Of a stretch of DNA of 58,867 bases, positions 9,621-18,316 are shown in pieces. The notes below the pieces were generated by a model. It saw only the letters and a list, made by a program, of their open reading frames with translations, did not search any database and was not told where the DNA came from. The stretch is taken from NCBI GenBank assembly GCA_963628435.1, contig CAVGEY010000014.1:1-58867 (forward strand), read 5' to 3'. The position numbers and the translations under genes were made by a program. This DNA is from CAKSQF01 sp963628435 (GTDB lineage Bacteria; Bacillota; Clostridia; Oscillospirales; CAG-272). Within the stretch, counting starts at the first letter, position 1, and each line of letters opens with the position of its first letter.

Positions 9621-10778
9621 ATGGACTATATTTATACTGCAACCTGTCTTTTCGGACTTGAAAAAATTTTGGGAGAAGAAATCGATGCTCTCGGCTATAA
9701 ACGCATAGAAACAATAGACGGCAGAATAAGATTTCGCGGTGATGAGAATGCCGCTGCTCGGTGTAATATTTGGTTGAGAACCGCCGAGCGATTATTTATT
9801 GAGATTGGTCGCACGCCCGCATATACATTTGATGATTTGTTTGAAGGCGTTCGCAAAATGAACTGGGAAGATTATATCGGAAGAGATGATGCGTTCCCGG
9901 TAAGCGGACATTCTGTAAAAAGTGTTTTAACATCAATACCGGCATTGCAGTCGGTTGTGCAAAAAGCAATTGCCGAACGTTTGAAAAGCGCCTACGAAAT
10001 AGATTGGTGTTCGGCGAATGCCGCCAAAATGCAAATCGAATTTTTTATTCTTAAAGATGACGCCTCACTTTTACTTGATTTGAGTGGAATCGCATTGCAT
10101 AAAAGAGGCTATCGCCCTGCCGCAAATGCCGCACCGCTTCGTGAAACGCTTGCTTCGGCTCTCGTTAAAATTGCGCGTCCTCGTGAGGATGTGCTTTTTT
10201 GGGATCCTATGTGCGGAAGCGGAACCATACCAATCGAGGCTGCAATGCAGATGGCAAATATAGCTCCGGGTCTTAAAAGGACATTTGCCGCAGAGGAGTA
10301 TGATTTTCTGCCGATGAATATATGGAAGAATGCTCGCGATGAGGCCATTTCACTTCGCCATGACGATACATCATTTGAGGCATATGCTTCAGATATTGAT
10401 CCGGCGTCTGTAAATACAGCCAAAGAAAATTGCAGCAGAGCAGGCGTGACAAAATTCGTTAAAGCATTTGTGCGTGATGCATTGGAAATCAAAACAGGTG
10501 GACGTCGTGGTACGATTGTATGCAATCCTCCATACGGTGAAAGGCTTATGACTGTTGAACAGGCTGAAGAACTGTACAGAAAAATGGGGAAGCATTTTTC
10601 ACAGCTTGATAACTGGCAGATTTATATTATTTCATCAAATGAAGATTTTGAACGTTTTTACGGCAGACGTGCCGATAAGGTGCGCAAATTATATAACGGA
10701 ATGATTAAATGCGGATATTATCAATTCTTCAAAAAGAAAGAAGGCACAAAAACGGATAATAATGGCAAAAGAAATTAA
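9621..10778 (+). CDS. Class I SAM-dependent RNA methyltransferase with THUMP domain (RlmL/YpsC-like)
   Basis: Probable 23S rRNA guanine-N2 methyltransferase, 385 residues. The N-terminal THUMP RNA-binding region spans roughly residues 1-155. It is followed by a Rossmann methyltransferase with SAM motif WDPMCGSGTIPIEAA (about 194-208) and the catalytic motif NPPYGERL (about 301-308), the N-P-P-Y signature of N-methylating enzymes. The length matches Bacillus YpsC and the N-terminal half of E. coli RlmL. It overlaps the following ybaK-like gene by 17 bases, so the two are co-transcribed. The exact target base is inferred from the family only. Confidence 0.87.
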   Translation: MDYIYTATCLFGLEKILGEEIDALGYKRIETIDGRIRFRGDENAAARCNIWLRTAERLFIEIGRTPAYTFDDLFEGVRKMNWEDYIGRDDAFPVSGHSVKSVLTSIPALQSVVQKAIAERLKSAYEIDWCSANAAKMQIEFFILKDDASLLLDLSGIALHKRGYRPAANAAPLRETLASALVKIARPREDVLFWDPMCGSGTIPIEAAMQMANIAPGLKRTFAAEEYDFLPMNIWKNARDEAISLRHDDTSFEAYASDIDPASVNTAKENCSRAGVTKFVKAFVRDALEIKTGGRRGTIVCNPPYGERLMTVEQAEELYRKMGKHFSQLDNWQIYIISSNEDFERFYGRRADKVRKLYNGMIKCGYYQFFKKKEGTKTDNNGKRN

Positions 10779-11241
10779 AACGAATGCAATGCGTATACTT
10801 GACAGGGAAAATGTAAGTTACGAAATGCACATTTATAAATGTGATGAATTTATCGATGGAAGTACAGTTGCCGATATGTTGGGACAGGATCATAATATTA
10901 CTTTCAAAACACTTGTTGCAGTAGGTAAGAGCGGTGGTCATTATGTATTTGTTATCCCGGTAGATGATGAACTCGACTTAAAAAAATGTGCATCTTCTGT
11001 CGGTGAGAAATCGGTCGAACTTATTCATGTTAAGGATCTTACTTCTATTACAGGCTACATCAGAGGCGGATGTTCGCCGATTGGTATGAAAAAACAATTT
11101 CCAACTGTTATACACGAAAGCGCAACCGGGTATGATAAAATCAGCATTAGCGGCGGTAGAGTAGGAACACAAATAATGATTAACCCATTTGATTTGGCAA
11201 AAGTTGCGAATGCCGCATTTCATAATATTATAATGCAATAA
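10762..11241 (+). CDS. ybaK: Cys-tRNA(Pro)/Cys-tRNA(Cys) deacylase, YbaK/EbsC family
   Basis: Hydrolyses mischarged aminoacyl-tRNA in trans, typically Cys-tRNA(Pro), in the cytosol. 159 residues, the family length. Diagnostic stretches are NITFKTLVAVGKSGGHYVFV containing the conserved FKTL and catalytic Lys region, the C-terminal GYIRGGCSPIGMKKQFPT with the G-x-x-S-P-x-G motif, and ISGGRVGTQIMINP near the end. The ATG lies inside the 3' end of the methyltransferase gene. A strong bidirectional hairpin follows the stop. Confidence 0.92.
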   Translation: MAKEIKTNAMRILDRENVSYEMHIYKCDEFIDGSTVADMLGQDHNITFKTLVAVGKSGGHYVFVIPVDDELDLKKCASSVGEKSVELIHVKDLTSITGYIRGGCSPIGMKKQFPTVIHESATGYDKISISGGRVGTQIMINPFDLAKVANAAFHNIIMQ

Positions 11242-11242
11242 A

Positions 11243-11280
11243 TTAAATGAGCACGATTTAATTAAAACGTGCTCATTTAA
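11243..11280. terminator. Bidirectional terminator between ybaK and the uracil-DNA glycosylase gene
   Basis: Stem TTAAATGAGCACG / CGTGCTCATTTAA (11243-11255 with 11268-11280) with T-rich flanks on both strands. It separates two convergent genes and can serve both. Confidence 0.85.
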
Positions 11281-11285
11281 TTTAT

Positions 11286-11864
11286 TTATTGATTTTCGGA
11301 CTTGTCGGCTGTATAAGAGTGAAACTTTTTTGAAACTGTTTTCATGTCTTCAAGCATTTGCTCTTTATATAGCGGATTGCCTCTGAGTAGAAATGACGGA
11401 TGATAAACAGCGGTCATTTCAAAATTGCCCTTGTTTACCCATTGACCGTGTTCCTTTGTGATCTTGTAATCGGGATGAATAAGTCTTGATGCCGATATTC
11501 TGCCGAGGCAAACAATCATTTTGGGCTTTACAAGCCTGACTTGTTCCCGTAGATATTCTATACACATATCCTGTTCGTTGCCCTCGGGATCACGATTTTC
11601 CGGAGGGCGACATTTTAGTATATTACATATATATACATCTTCACGGCGTATATCAACAACATTCAGGTATTTGTCAAGAAGTTGTCCTGCTCTTCCGACA
11701 AACGGTACTCCGGTCAGATCCTCGTTTTCACCCGGTGCTTCGCCGACGAACATGAGAACGCTGCTTTTGTTACCGGTTCCGAATACGGTATTTTTCTTTT
11801 TATCCCCAAGAGAACATTTGCGGCATTCTTTGCATTTTTGCTCAAGTTCATCCCAAGTCATCAT
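11286..11864 (-). CDS. Type-4 uracil-DNA glycosylase (Fe-S)
   Basis: Removes uracil from DNA as the first step of base excision repair. 192 residues. The four Fe-S cysteines of family 4 are present as CRKC (C14, C17), C85 and C101. Motif 1 is GEAPGENED (41-49), followed by PFVGRAGQLL (54-63). The C-terminal motif is HPSFLLR. The start has GTGAGG upstream. It is the last gene of the probable secA - membrane pair - udg run on this strand. The short N terminus distinguishes it from the phage DNA-polymerase-fused family members. Confidence 0.92.
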   Translation of the reverse strand: MMTWDELEQKCKECRKCSLGDKKKNTVFGTGNKSSVLMFVGEAPGENEDLTGVPFVGRAGQLLDKYLNVVDIRREDVYICNILKCRPPENRDPEGNEQDMCIEYLREQVRLVKPKMIVCLGRISASRLIHPDYKITKEHGQWVNKGNFEMTAVYHPSFLLRGNPLYKEQMLEDMKTVSKKFHSYTADKSENQ

Positions 11865-11900
11865 TATACCTCACTGCTTTAATAATTTGATTTATGATTT

Positions 11901-13349
11901 TCAGCTATTTATGTCATATTTGTCTTTAATACAATAACGAATGTTGAAAATAAGTTTAAGAGCGACTGCAATGAAAATAATTCTTATTATTGTGTCGAAA
12001 AGCCACCATGTTGGAAATACCGCGGTAAGGGATGTTCTCAATACCGAAGAAACAGCACTGATTATACCCATAAAAAACATTAAGTTCAGATTATTGCGCA
12101 ATGATTTCTGAGTATGCAAGACTTCATTGCTGCCTATAAGATGACCATCGGGCGCATAAGTTCCCCCGGTATAGCTGTCAATTATTCGAGCTAAAATCAT
12201 TCTCAACGCTATTAAGAATATAACGAAAAAAACGGAATCAATAAATGAAGCGATACACATTCCGATAAATTTATAAAGTATATCTATTGATTTCGAAATG
12301 TAGACCTCGAGTACACTTGAAACCGAAAATGAAAGACCTTCGGAACTGTCATTTAGAAAATCCGAGAAAAAAGACAGCACAAAATAAACCGAATATATCC
12401 ACGAAGCTAATGAAACAACAATGTAAGTAATGCAGGGTACAATAGCTGTTTTGGCAGCTTCAAATTTTGAGGATAGAATCAAAAATGATATTAAAAAGAC
12501 TCCCGCAAAAATAGCATGCGGCAAATAATTGATGTTGTCAAAAATCGGTTCAAAAGATAAGATAAAAGCGATGCAAAAAAGAAATAGTGATAATAAAACT
12601 GTTTTGATTTCTCTTTTTTTCGAATCGCAACTTTCTGCGTTATCGCATTTCGTCTTTGCGGTATTTACAAAATAAATATCGTTTTTAAGGCTTTTAAGAT
12701 ATATATTAAACCTTACATACCAATATATTCCGAAAATTAAAACTATAACTGCGGAAAATATTGTGAAAATACCGTGATAATCAGCTAATGTTGATATTCC
12801 GTTTGATGTAACAACCCCGTAATCGGTGCTTGCAAGTGTGGTAAGCTCGGGAAGTGCCGATAAAACAGATTTCATTACGATAAATACGGATGTGATTATT
12901 TTGCATTCCTTATGATGAGAGAAAAGCGGCATTTCTATTGATAGATTATCATCACAGCACGCAAAGTCGTATATTCCATCGAAAAATGCTTCGAACATGC
13001 GTTTTCCGTAAATAATTTCACAAATTGCGAAAGCAATGGCGAAAATAAGGCCCCATTGCTGGGTTTTGTCGCTTGCTATTGATATATATAAAAGGGAAGC
13101 GGGCAATCTGCAAAATGAGATAATAAGGAGAATTATAGTGCATTTTCTTGCTTCTGCCATCGACAGATTAAGATATGAAAGATGTTGAAGCCCAATAAAA
13201 ATAAGCAAATATCCTATAAAGTCGGGCAAAACATCAATTACTACAATATACGGATCAATCAAAAAAATCAATCCTGCAATTATAAGTGATAGCCCTATTC
13301 CGCTTTTTTCTTTTTTTGAGAAAAAATTATTTTTCTTCGTCACTTTCAT
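11901..13349 (-). CDS. Multi-spanning membrane protein of unknown function
   Basis: Protein of 482 residues with roughly 10-11 hydrophobic segments and no recognised catalytic motif. Near the N terminus it has VIDVLPDFIGYLLIFIGLQHL, closely matching DIFPDILGYTLFFLALKNLS in the adjacent upstream gene, so the two share a domain. A second half (residues about 250-480) has further helices. The start overlaps the upstream gene by 23 bases, which indicates translational coupling. I cannot assign a function; the LPDFIGY-type motif is something I associate with uncharacterised clostridial membrane proteins. Confidence 0.75.
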   Translation of the reverse strand: MKVTKKNNFFSKKEKSGIGLSLIIAGLIFLIDPYIVVIDVLPDFIGYLLIFIGLQHLSYLNLSMAEARKCTIILLIISFCRLPASLLYISIASDKTQQWGLIFAIAFAICEIIYGKRMFEAFFDGIYDFACCDDNLSIEMPLFSHHKECKIITSVFIVMKSVLSALPELTTLASTDYGVVTSNGISTLADYHGIFTIFSAVIVLIFGIYWYVRFNIYLKSLKNDIYFVNTAKTKCDNAESCDSKKREIKTVLLSLFLFCIAFILSFEPIFDNINYLPHAIFAGVFLISFLILSSKFEAAKTAIVPCITYIVVSLASWIYSVYFVLSFFSDFLNDSSEGLSFSVSSVLEVYISKSIDILYKFIGMCIASFIDSVFFVIFLIALRMILARIIDSYTGGTYAPDGHLIGSNEVLHTQKSLRNNLNLMFFMGIISAVSSVLRTSLTAVFPTWWLFDTIIRIIFIAVALKLIFNIRYCIKDKYDINS

Positions 13350-14019
13350 CGCTCTTTTCCGTTTTTTCTTTTATTTTCTTGTATAAGAGTGAAAGAGGAT
13401 TTTTTTCAGGTCCTTCCATGTTTTCATCTCCTTCATAGCATATCTGTCGATATGAGGAGAATAAAACGCAAAAGTTGTAAAAAAACATCAAATAAAAAAG
13501 AATTTGGAAGCAAATTCCCATTGATGAATAAATTGTTGCCGCTTTACCTGTCGGCGTTCCGAAAGTAAGCTCGTAGACAATCATGCAGATGCCGGTGCAA
13601 TAATAAATAATTGAGATGATTTTACCGATATTTGCTTTATCCGATAGCTTAGGCAAATCTACATCAAGCGCAAGTGAATGAATCCCGTCCATAATTCCTA
13701 TATGAAGTAGCAGAAGTAAGGGATATTTCACATATTCGGTACAGCTGAGAATAATTGACAGATAGTTTAACCAAATTCCGGTTAAAGAGAATAGCTGGGT
13801 AACTAATGTCACGGCTCCGACAAAAATCAACAGAGTACAAATGCTTTTGGCTCTTGCAAATCCTTTTGCATGTTTCGAAAGATTTTTGAGCGCAAGAAAA
13901 AATAAAGTGTAACCCAGAATATCCGGGAATATATCGAATCCGATACCGTAATCGGCATTGATTTTTACGCCGTAATCTATAAGCATAAGATAACCGTATA
14001 CTAAAAAGCCGAATCCCAT
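13327..14019 (-). CDS. Membrane protein of unknown function, related to its neighbour
   Basis: Protein of 230 residues with five or six hydrophobic segments and a charged C-terminal tail rich in K, E and D. The frame is open from 14148, but that stretch overlaps the secA 3' end and a hairpin and is not hydrophobic. ATG 14019 begins directly with a membrane helix (MGFGFLVYGYLMLID) and has GGGGAAA upstream. It carries the DIFPDILGYTLF motif shared with the next gene. It probably lies in an operon with secA. Function unknown. Confidence 0.7.
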   Translation of the reverse strand: MGFGFLVYGYLMLIDYGVKINADYGIGFDIFPDILGYTLFFLALKNLSKHAKGFARAKSICTLLIFVGAVTLVTQLFSLTGIWLNYLSIILSCTEYVKYPLLLLLHIGIMDGIHSLALDVDLPKLSDKANIGKIISIIYYCTGICMIVYELTFGTPTGKAATIYSSMGICFQILFYLMFFYNFCVLFSSYRQICYEGDENMEGPEKNPLSLLYKKIKEKTEKSDESDEEK

Positions 14020-14052
14020 TTGACAGTTTCCCCATTTATGTTTTTTTGCGTC

Positions 14053-14105
14053 AAATACCGCAGTAAAATAATGATGATTGTACTGCGGTATTTGTTCTTT
14101 TTTTA
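14053..14105. terminator. Hairpin after secA, T-tract on the plus strand
   Basis: A 13-bp perfect stem, AAATACCGCAGTA / TACTGCGGTATTT (14053-14065 with 14081-14093). On the plus strand it is followed by GTTCTTTTTTT, a good termination tail, whereas on the secA (minus) strand it is followed by GACGC and an A-run. It therefore looks like a better terminator against antisense transcription entering secA than for secA itself; it may still act weakly in both directions. Confidence 0.6.
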
Positions 14106-16877
14106 TTAAAGATCTTTTTCGTCGGTCATGGACGCCATGCCATGACACTTTTTATATTTGCGTCCGCTTCCGCAAGGACACGGATCGTTAGGTCCGACTT
14201 TCTTTACGGAAATTTTAGGTGTCGACTTTTTCTCAGGTACCGCTTCGGTACCTCCGGACTGCCCTGTGATACGGACTGATTGCTTGCGCTGCACAGGTTC
14301 TTCCTGCTTTGCAATCGAAAGAATCATACGAACTGTTGATTGCCTTATGTTTTCAACCATTTCATCAAACATATCGGCACCGGCAATTCTGTATTCATTT
14401 AACGGATTGCGCTGAGCATAGCTGTTCAGACCGATTGAGCCTTTCAAATCGTCCATTGCATCAATATGATCAGTCCAAAAATGATCGACATTTTGCAGTA
14501 TAACAATTCGTTCTATTTCTCTCATTTGGTCGCCGAAAACAGCCTCTTTTTCGGCGTATTTTTCTGCGGCGCGTTTTGTTAAATTATCTTTTATGCTTTC
14601 GGGAGTCAGATCATCGGGAATTTTTCCATCATCAAACTTAAAATCATCGGGTGTGCAGAGATATCCGAAGAAATATGCTCTGATGTCATCAAATCTCCAA
14701 TCGTCTTTGTTTTCGCCCACACAAGCCTGATCGACAACATTTGATATGGTCTGATTAATCATATCAACAATTTTTTCTTTCATATTCAGTCCGTCAAGGA
14801 CCTCGTTGCGCTGGCTGTATATGAGATTTCTTTGTTGGTTCATTACATCATCGTAAGCAAGAACATTTTTTCGGTATCCGAAGTTTTGATCTTCAAGTCG
14901 CTTTTGAGCACGCTCAATAGAGTTTGATAAAATGCGTGCGGATATGGGCTGATCATCGGGCAGACCCATCTTTTCAACCATTGCAGCAACATTTTCGCTT
15001 CCGAAAAGCCTTAACAAATCATCTTCAAGTGAAAGATAAAATCTTGATTCACCGGGGTCGCCCTGTCTGCCTGAACGTCCTCGAAGCTGATTGTCGATTC
15101 GTCTGGATTCGTGGCGTTCTGTGCCGATAATAAACAAACCGCCTACTTCGCAGACTTTTTTCCATTCGGGTGCTATCTGTTCTTTGTATTTGCTGTATAA
15201 ATCATGATAAACTTCACGTGCAGCCAAAACCTCTTCCGAAACTGACAGGGAAGAGCCTACTGCAAGACCAATTGTGTCTTCGTCATATTCAAGTCTGCGC
15301 ATTTCCTGCTTTGCAAGAAACTCCGGGTTGCCGCCAAGCATAATATCTGTTCCGCGTCCCGCCATATTTGTCGCTATTGTTACAGTTCCGAGCTTGCCCG
15401 CCTGTGCAACGATTTCGGCCTCGCGTTCATGATATTTTGCGTTAAGAACGGTGTGCTTAATGCCGTTCATACTTAATTTTTTCGAAAGTATTTCCGATTT
15501 TTCGACAGAGACCGTACCGACAAGTACAGGCTGCCCCTTTTCATGACATTCCTTTATCTGTTCAATAATTGCATCATACTTGCCTTTGACGGTTTTATAA
15601 ACCTCGTCGTGATGATCAATACGAATCATTGGTTTGTTTGTCGGAATTTCGACGACATCCAAATAATAAATTTCGCGGAATTCATCTTCTTCGGTAACTG
15701 CCGTTCCCGTCATACCCGACAGTTTGGTATACATTCTGAAGTAATTCTGAAATGTTATGGTTGCAAGTGTTTTGTTTTCTTTTTCTATTTTAACATGCTC
15801 TTTGGCTTCAACTGCCTGATGCAGACCGTCCGACCAGCGTCTGCCGGGCATTATTCTGCCGGTAAATGTATCAACTATAAGAACCTGTCCGTCCTTAACG
15901 ACATAATCGACGTCAAGTTTGAATATACCGTGCGCATGCAATGCCTGGTTTACGTGATGAGCTATATTAGCATTCTCGGGATCCGAGTAGTTGTCAATCT
16001 TAAAATATTCTTCGACTTTGGCAATTCCTTTCGCCGTCAATACAGCCGATCGCTTCTTTTCGTCGACAATATAATCTGCATCAGGATCCTGTTCAACAGA
16101 ATCGGTCGATTCTTTTTCGTCTACTTCCTTTATACGAAACGGTTTCATGCGCGAAACAAGCATTTCGGTTATTTCATACAAATCGGTGGATTTTTCACCT
16201 TCGCCTGAAATAATAAGTGGAGTTCTTGCCTCATCTATCAGAATTGAGTCTACCTCGTCGACTATGGCAAAATGATGTCCTCTTTGACAAACATTCTGCT
16301 TGTATACAGCCATATTATCACGCAGATAATCAAATCCGAATTCATTGTTTGTGCCGTATGTTATGTCACATGCGTAAGCACGGCGTTTTTCTTCTTTGGT
16401 TTGGTCGTGAATTACTAGACCTGTTGATAGACCCATAAACTCATATACTCTGCCCATCTCTTCTGCACCGAGCCGCGCAAGATATTCATTTACGGTAACA
16501 ATATGAACACCTTTTCCGGTAAGCGCGTTGAGGTAAGCGGGAAGTGTGGCGACAAGAGTTTTTCCTTCACCGGTTTTCATTTCCGCTATACGACCTTGAT
16601 GAAGGATAATTCCGCCCATTATCTGTACGCGAAAAGGTCTTTTACCGAGAATTCGGTCATCTGCTTCTCGTACTGCGGCGAAAGCGTCGGGAAGAATATC
16701 ATCAAGTGATTCTCCATCCGCAAGACGTTTCTTTAATTCTTCTGTAACAGCGCGAAGCTCTGCATCCGACATTTGTGAATATTTATCGGCAAGAGCCTCA
16801 ACTTCATTGACAATCGGAGTGATTTTTTTTATTTCTTTCTCACTGGTTGTTCCGAATAATTTTTTCAGCAAACCCAT
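14106..16877 (-). CDS. secA: Preprotein translocase ATPase SecA
   Basis: Motor ATPase that drives preproteins through SecYEG. 923 residues. Walker A is KTGEGKT (101-107), the DEAD-like box is VDEVDSILIDEARTPLIISG, then ITFQNYFRMYTKLSGMTGTA and RGSGRQGDPGESRF of the second helicase domain. The C-terminal zinc-binding SEC-C motif is complete (C900, C902, C911, H912). The C-terminal linker before it is short and proline/lysine-rich. Two small membrane proteins follow in the same direction. Confidence 0.98.
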   Translation of the reverse strand: MGLLKKLFGTTSEKEIKKITPIVNEVEALADKYSQMSDAELRAVTEELKKRLADGESLDDILPDAFAAVREADDRILGKRPFRVQIMGGIILHQGRIAEMKTGEGKTLVATLPAYLNALTGKGVHIVTVNEYLARLGAEEMGRVYEFMGLSTGLVIHDQTKEEKRRAYACDITYGTNNEFGFDYLRDNMAVYKQNVCQRGHHFAIVDEVDSILIDEARTPLIISGEGEKSTDLYEITEMLVSRMKPFRIKEVDEKESTDSVEQDPDADYIVDEKKRSAVLTAKGIAKVEEYFKIDNYSDPENANIAHHVNQALHAHGIFKLDVDYVVKDGQVLIVDTFTGRIMPGRRWSDGLHQAVEAKEHVKIEKENKTLATITFQNYFRMYTKLSGMTGTAVTEEDEFREIYYLDVVEIPTNKPMIRIDHHDEVYKTVKGKYDAIIEQIKECHEKGQPVLVGTVSVEKSEILSKKLSMNGIKHTVLNAKYHEREAEIVAQAGKLGTVTIATNMAGRGTDIMLGGNPEFLAKQEMRRLEYDEDTIGLAVGSSLSVSEEVLAAREVYHDLYSKYKEQIAPEWKKVCEVGGLFIIGTERHESRRIDNQLRGRSGRQGDPGESRFYLSLEDDLLRLFGSENVAAMVEKMGLPDDQPISARILSNSIERAQKRLEDQNFGYRKNVLAYDDVMNQQRNLIYSQRNEVLDGLNMKEKIVDMINQTISNVVDQACVGENKDDWRFDDIRAYFFGYLCTPDDFKFDDGKIPDDLTPESIKDNLTKRAAEKYAEKEAVFGDQMREIERIVILQNVDHFWTDHIDAMDDLKGSIGLNSYAQRNPLNEYRIAGADMFDEMVENIRQSTVRMILSIAKQEEPVQRKQSVRITGQSGGTEAVPEKKSTPKISVKKVGPNDPCPCGSGRKYKKCHGMASMTDEKDL

Positions 16878-16955
16878 ATATATAACCTCATTTTATTTTA
16901 TAGATATATTATACTTTTTTACTATAAAAATGCCATACATAAAATGTTAATAATC

Positions 16956-16984
16956 TTGATTATTTCAGAAAAACATGTTAAAAT
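16956..16984 (+). promoter_or_regulatory. Promoter for trmL
   Basis: TTGATT (16956-16961), a 17-base spacer and TAAAAT (16979-16984), 70 bases before the trmL start. The secA promoter must lie in the same 177-base divergent gap; a TATAAT on the minus strand near 16909-16914 is a candidate -10. Confidence 0.65.
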
Positions 16985-17054
16985 ATGCGTAGAAATCAAA
17001 AACTTTTATATATTACGAAATTAACACGGAATATATTACATCGAAAGGCAAATT

Positions 17055-17558
17055 ATGAACGACTTAAACATAGTTCTTGTTGAACCGGAGATACCCGAAA
17101 ATACGGGAAATGTTGCCAGAACCTGTGCTGTAACCGGTGCCGCACTTCATTTGATTAAACCACTTGGATTTGAAATCAGCAGTAAGAGGCTTAAACGCGC
17201 AGGTCTTGATTATTGGGATAAACTTGATATAACCTATTATGACAGTCTTGATTCTTTTTTTGATTTGCACAAATCCGACGAGCTTTATCTTTTTTCTTCA
17301 AAAGGAAATAGATCGTATACAGTTCCGAAATACGGAAAAGGTTGCTTTTTGATTTTCGGCAAGGAGTCGGTCGGATTACCCGAGGAACTGCTAAAAAAAT
17401 ATCCCGACAGATGTGTAAGAATACCTATGCGCAATACTCTTCGCTGTCTGAATCTTTCGAACTCTGTCGCAATAGGAGCTTATGAGGTGCTTCGACAATT
17501 TGATTTTTCCGGTTTAGAAACCAAATCATCCCCGCACACATTTCTGTGGGAAAAATAA
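17055..17558 (+). CDS. trmL: tRNA (cytidine(34)-2'-O)-methyltransferase, TrmL family
   Basis: SPOUT-class enzyme that 2'-O-methylates the wobble base of leucine tRNAs. 167 residues, the short TrmL length. Motif 1 is LVEPEIPENTGNVARTC (7-23), motif 2 is FGKESVGLPEELL, and motif 3 is RCLNLSNSVAIGAYEVLRQ, together forming the trefoil-knot SAM site. It is flanked by opposite-strand genes and has its own promoter and terminator, so it is probably transcribed alone. Confidence 0.94.
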   Translation: MNDLNIVLVEPEIPENTGNVARTCAVTGAALHLIKPLGFEISSKRLKRAGLDYWDKLDITYYDSLDSFFDLHKSDELYLFSSKGNRSYTVPKYGKGCFLIFGKESVGLPEELLKKYPDRCVRIPMRNTLRCLNLSNSVAIGAYEVLRQFDFSGLETKSSPHTFLWEK

Positions 17559-17572
17559 TGCGATAAATTCTC

Positions 17573-17612
17573 AAAGGGGCTTTTACATATAAATGCAAAA
17601 GTCCCTTTGTTA
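17573..17612. terminator. Bidirectional terminator between trmL and the peptidase gene
   Basis: An imperfect stem, AAAGGGGCTTTT with AAAAGTCCCTTT (17573-17584 with 17597-17608), plus T-rich flanks on both sides. It serves two convergent transcripts. Confidence 0.75.
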
Positions 17613-18038
17613 TTTTATATGTGACGAAAAATATGAGATGAATTTATTGTATAGTTTTCTGATTGGAAGCGATACAACCCACAAGCGAGAATATATTTTA
17701 TAAGATATATTTTTCTGAACATCAATATAACGATTTCCTTTGTAATATCCGATAAGAACCGCAAAAATCATGTCGTCCCTAACTCCGTATTCCGGATTTG
17801 TTTGGCCGTCCCCGCAGCACGTGTAAAAATTGTCTTTTTCGGATATTATACGGTGCAGAACATATTGTCCGTCATCACGCTGATAAAAAATAACATCATA
17901 TTTTTTGGGTTTTTTACTTTGATCAATCGATTTGACAACGACGGGATTATTGTGATGAGCTAACATAGGACGCATACTGCTTCCACCCGGTGTAAAAACC
18001 AGTATGCCTTTTTCTTTGGCAAGATTGCGATATTCCAT
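17610..18038 (-). CDS. Signal peptidase-like S24/S26 serine peptidase, SipW-type
   Basis: Protein of 142 residues. The nucleophile motif GGSSMRPML places Ser21 before Met, and VLHRII supplies His62, the Ser-His arrangement of SipW/ER-type signal peptidases rather than Ser-Lys. GDGQTNPE (76-83) matches the box E region. There is no N-terminal membrane anchor; a hydrophobic and basic segment lies near residues 110-135. The gene is 2 bases after a pqqD-like gene and belongs to the kinase-PqqD-peptidase cassette, so it may process a specific peptide rather than general secretory proteins (inference). The start has no strong ribosome site and may depend on coupling. Confidence 0.78.
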   Translation of the reverse strand: MEYRNLAKEKGILVFTPGGSSMRPMLAHHNNPVVVKSIDQSKKPKKYDVIFYQRDDGQYVLHRIISEKDNFYTCCGDGQTNPEYGVRDDMIFAVLIGYYKGNRYIDVQKNISYKIYSRLWVVSLPIRKLYNKFISYFSSHIK

Positions 18039-18040
18039 TT

Positions 18041-18310
18041 TTACGTGTTATCTATTATTCCGTTGTCGATTAACTTCTTAAGGAATGTATCGATATCGTT
18101 TTTTGCAGTCGTCTCATCAATGTCATAATTGTCAAGCATTTCGTCCAGAAGATCTTTTTTCGAGCATCCGGTTTCAAGCTTTTTCCAAAGGAGCGTTCCC
18201 GATTCATTCAGCGTTATTGTTCCTTTGAATTTTTCGGCTGCATTTCCAACGGCAAGAACAACGGTCATTCCCGCTACCTCGCGCATTATAAACCCTTCTT
18301 TAACTTTCAT
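18041..18310 (-). CDS. PqqD family protein (RiPP recognition element-like)
   Basis: Small 89-residue protein with the PqqD winged-helix pattern: GFIMREVAGMTVVLAVG at the N terminus, then ITLNESGTLLWKKLE (the conserved N-x-x-G-x-x-L/I-W motif) and a C-terminal FLKKLIDNGII. PqqD domains bind leader peptides of ribosomally made modified peptides. Here the gene lies between a HprK-like kinase (6 bases upstream) and a SipW-like peptidase (2 bases downstream), with no radical SAM enzyme nearby. Its peptide partner is not visible in the flanks. Confidence 0.85.
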   Translation of the reverse strand: MKVKEGFIMREVAGMTVVLAVGNAAEKFKGTITLNESGTLLWKKLETGCSKKDLLDEMLDNYDIDETTAKNDIDTFLKKLIDNGIIDNT

Positions 18311-18316
18311 AATCTT

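Noticed and set aside
15543..16208. 221-codon open frame on the plus strand inside secA
   Set aside because: It is antisense to a clear, conserved gene and reads as a shadow rich in Phe, Ile and Cys without motifs or ribosome site.
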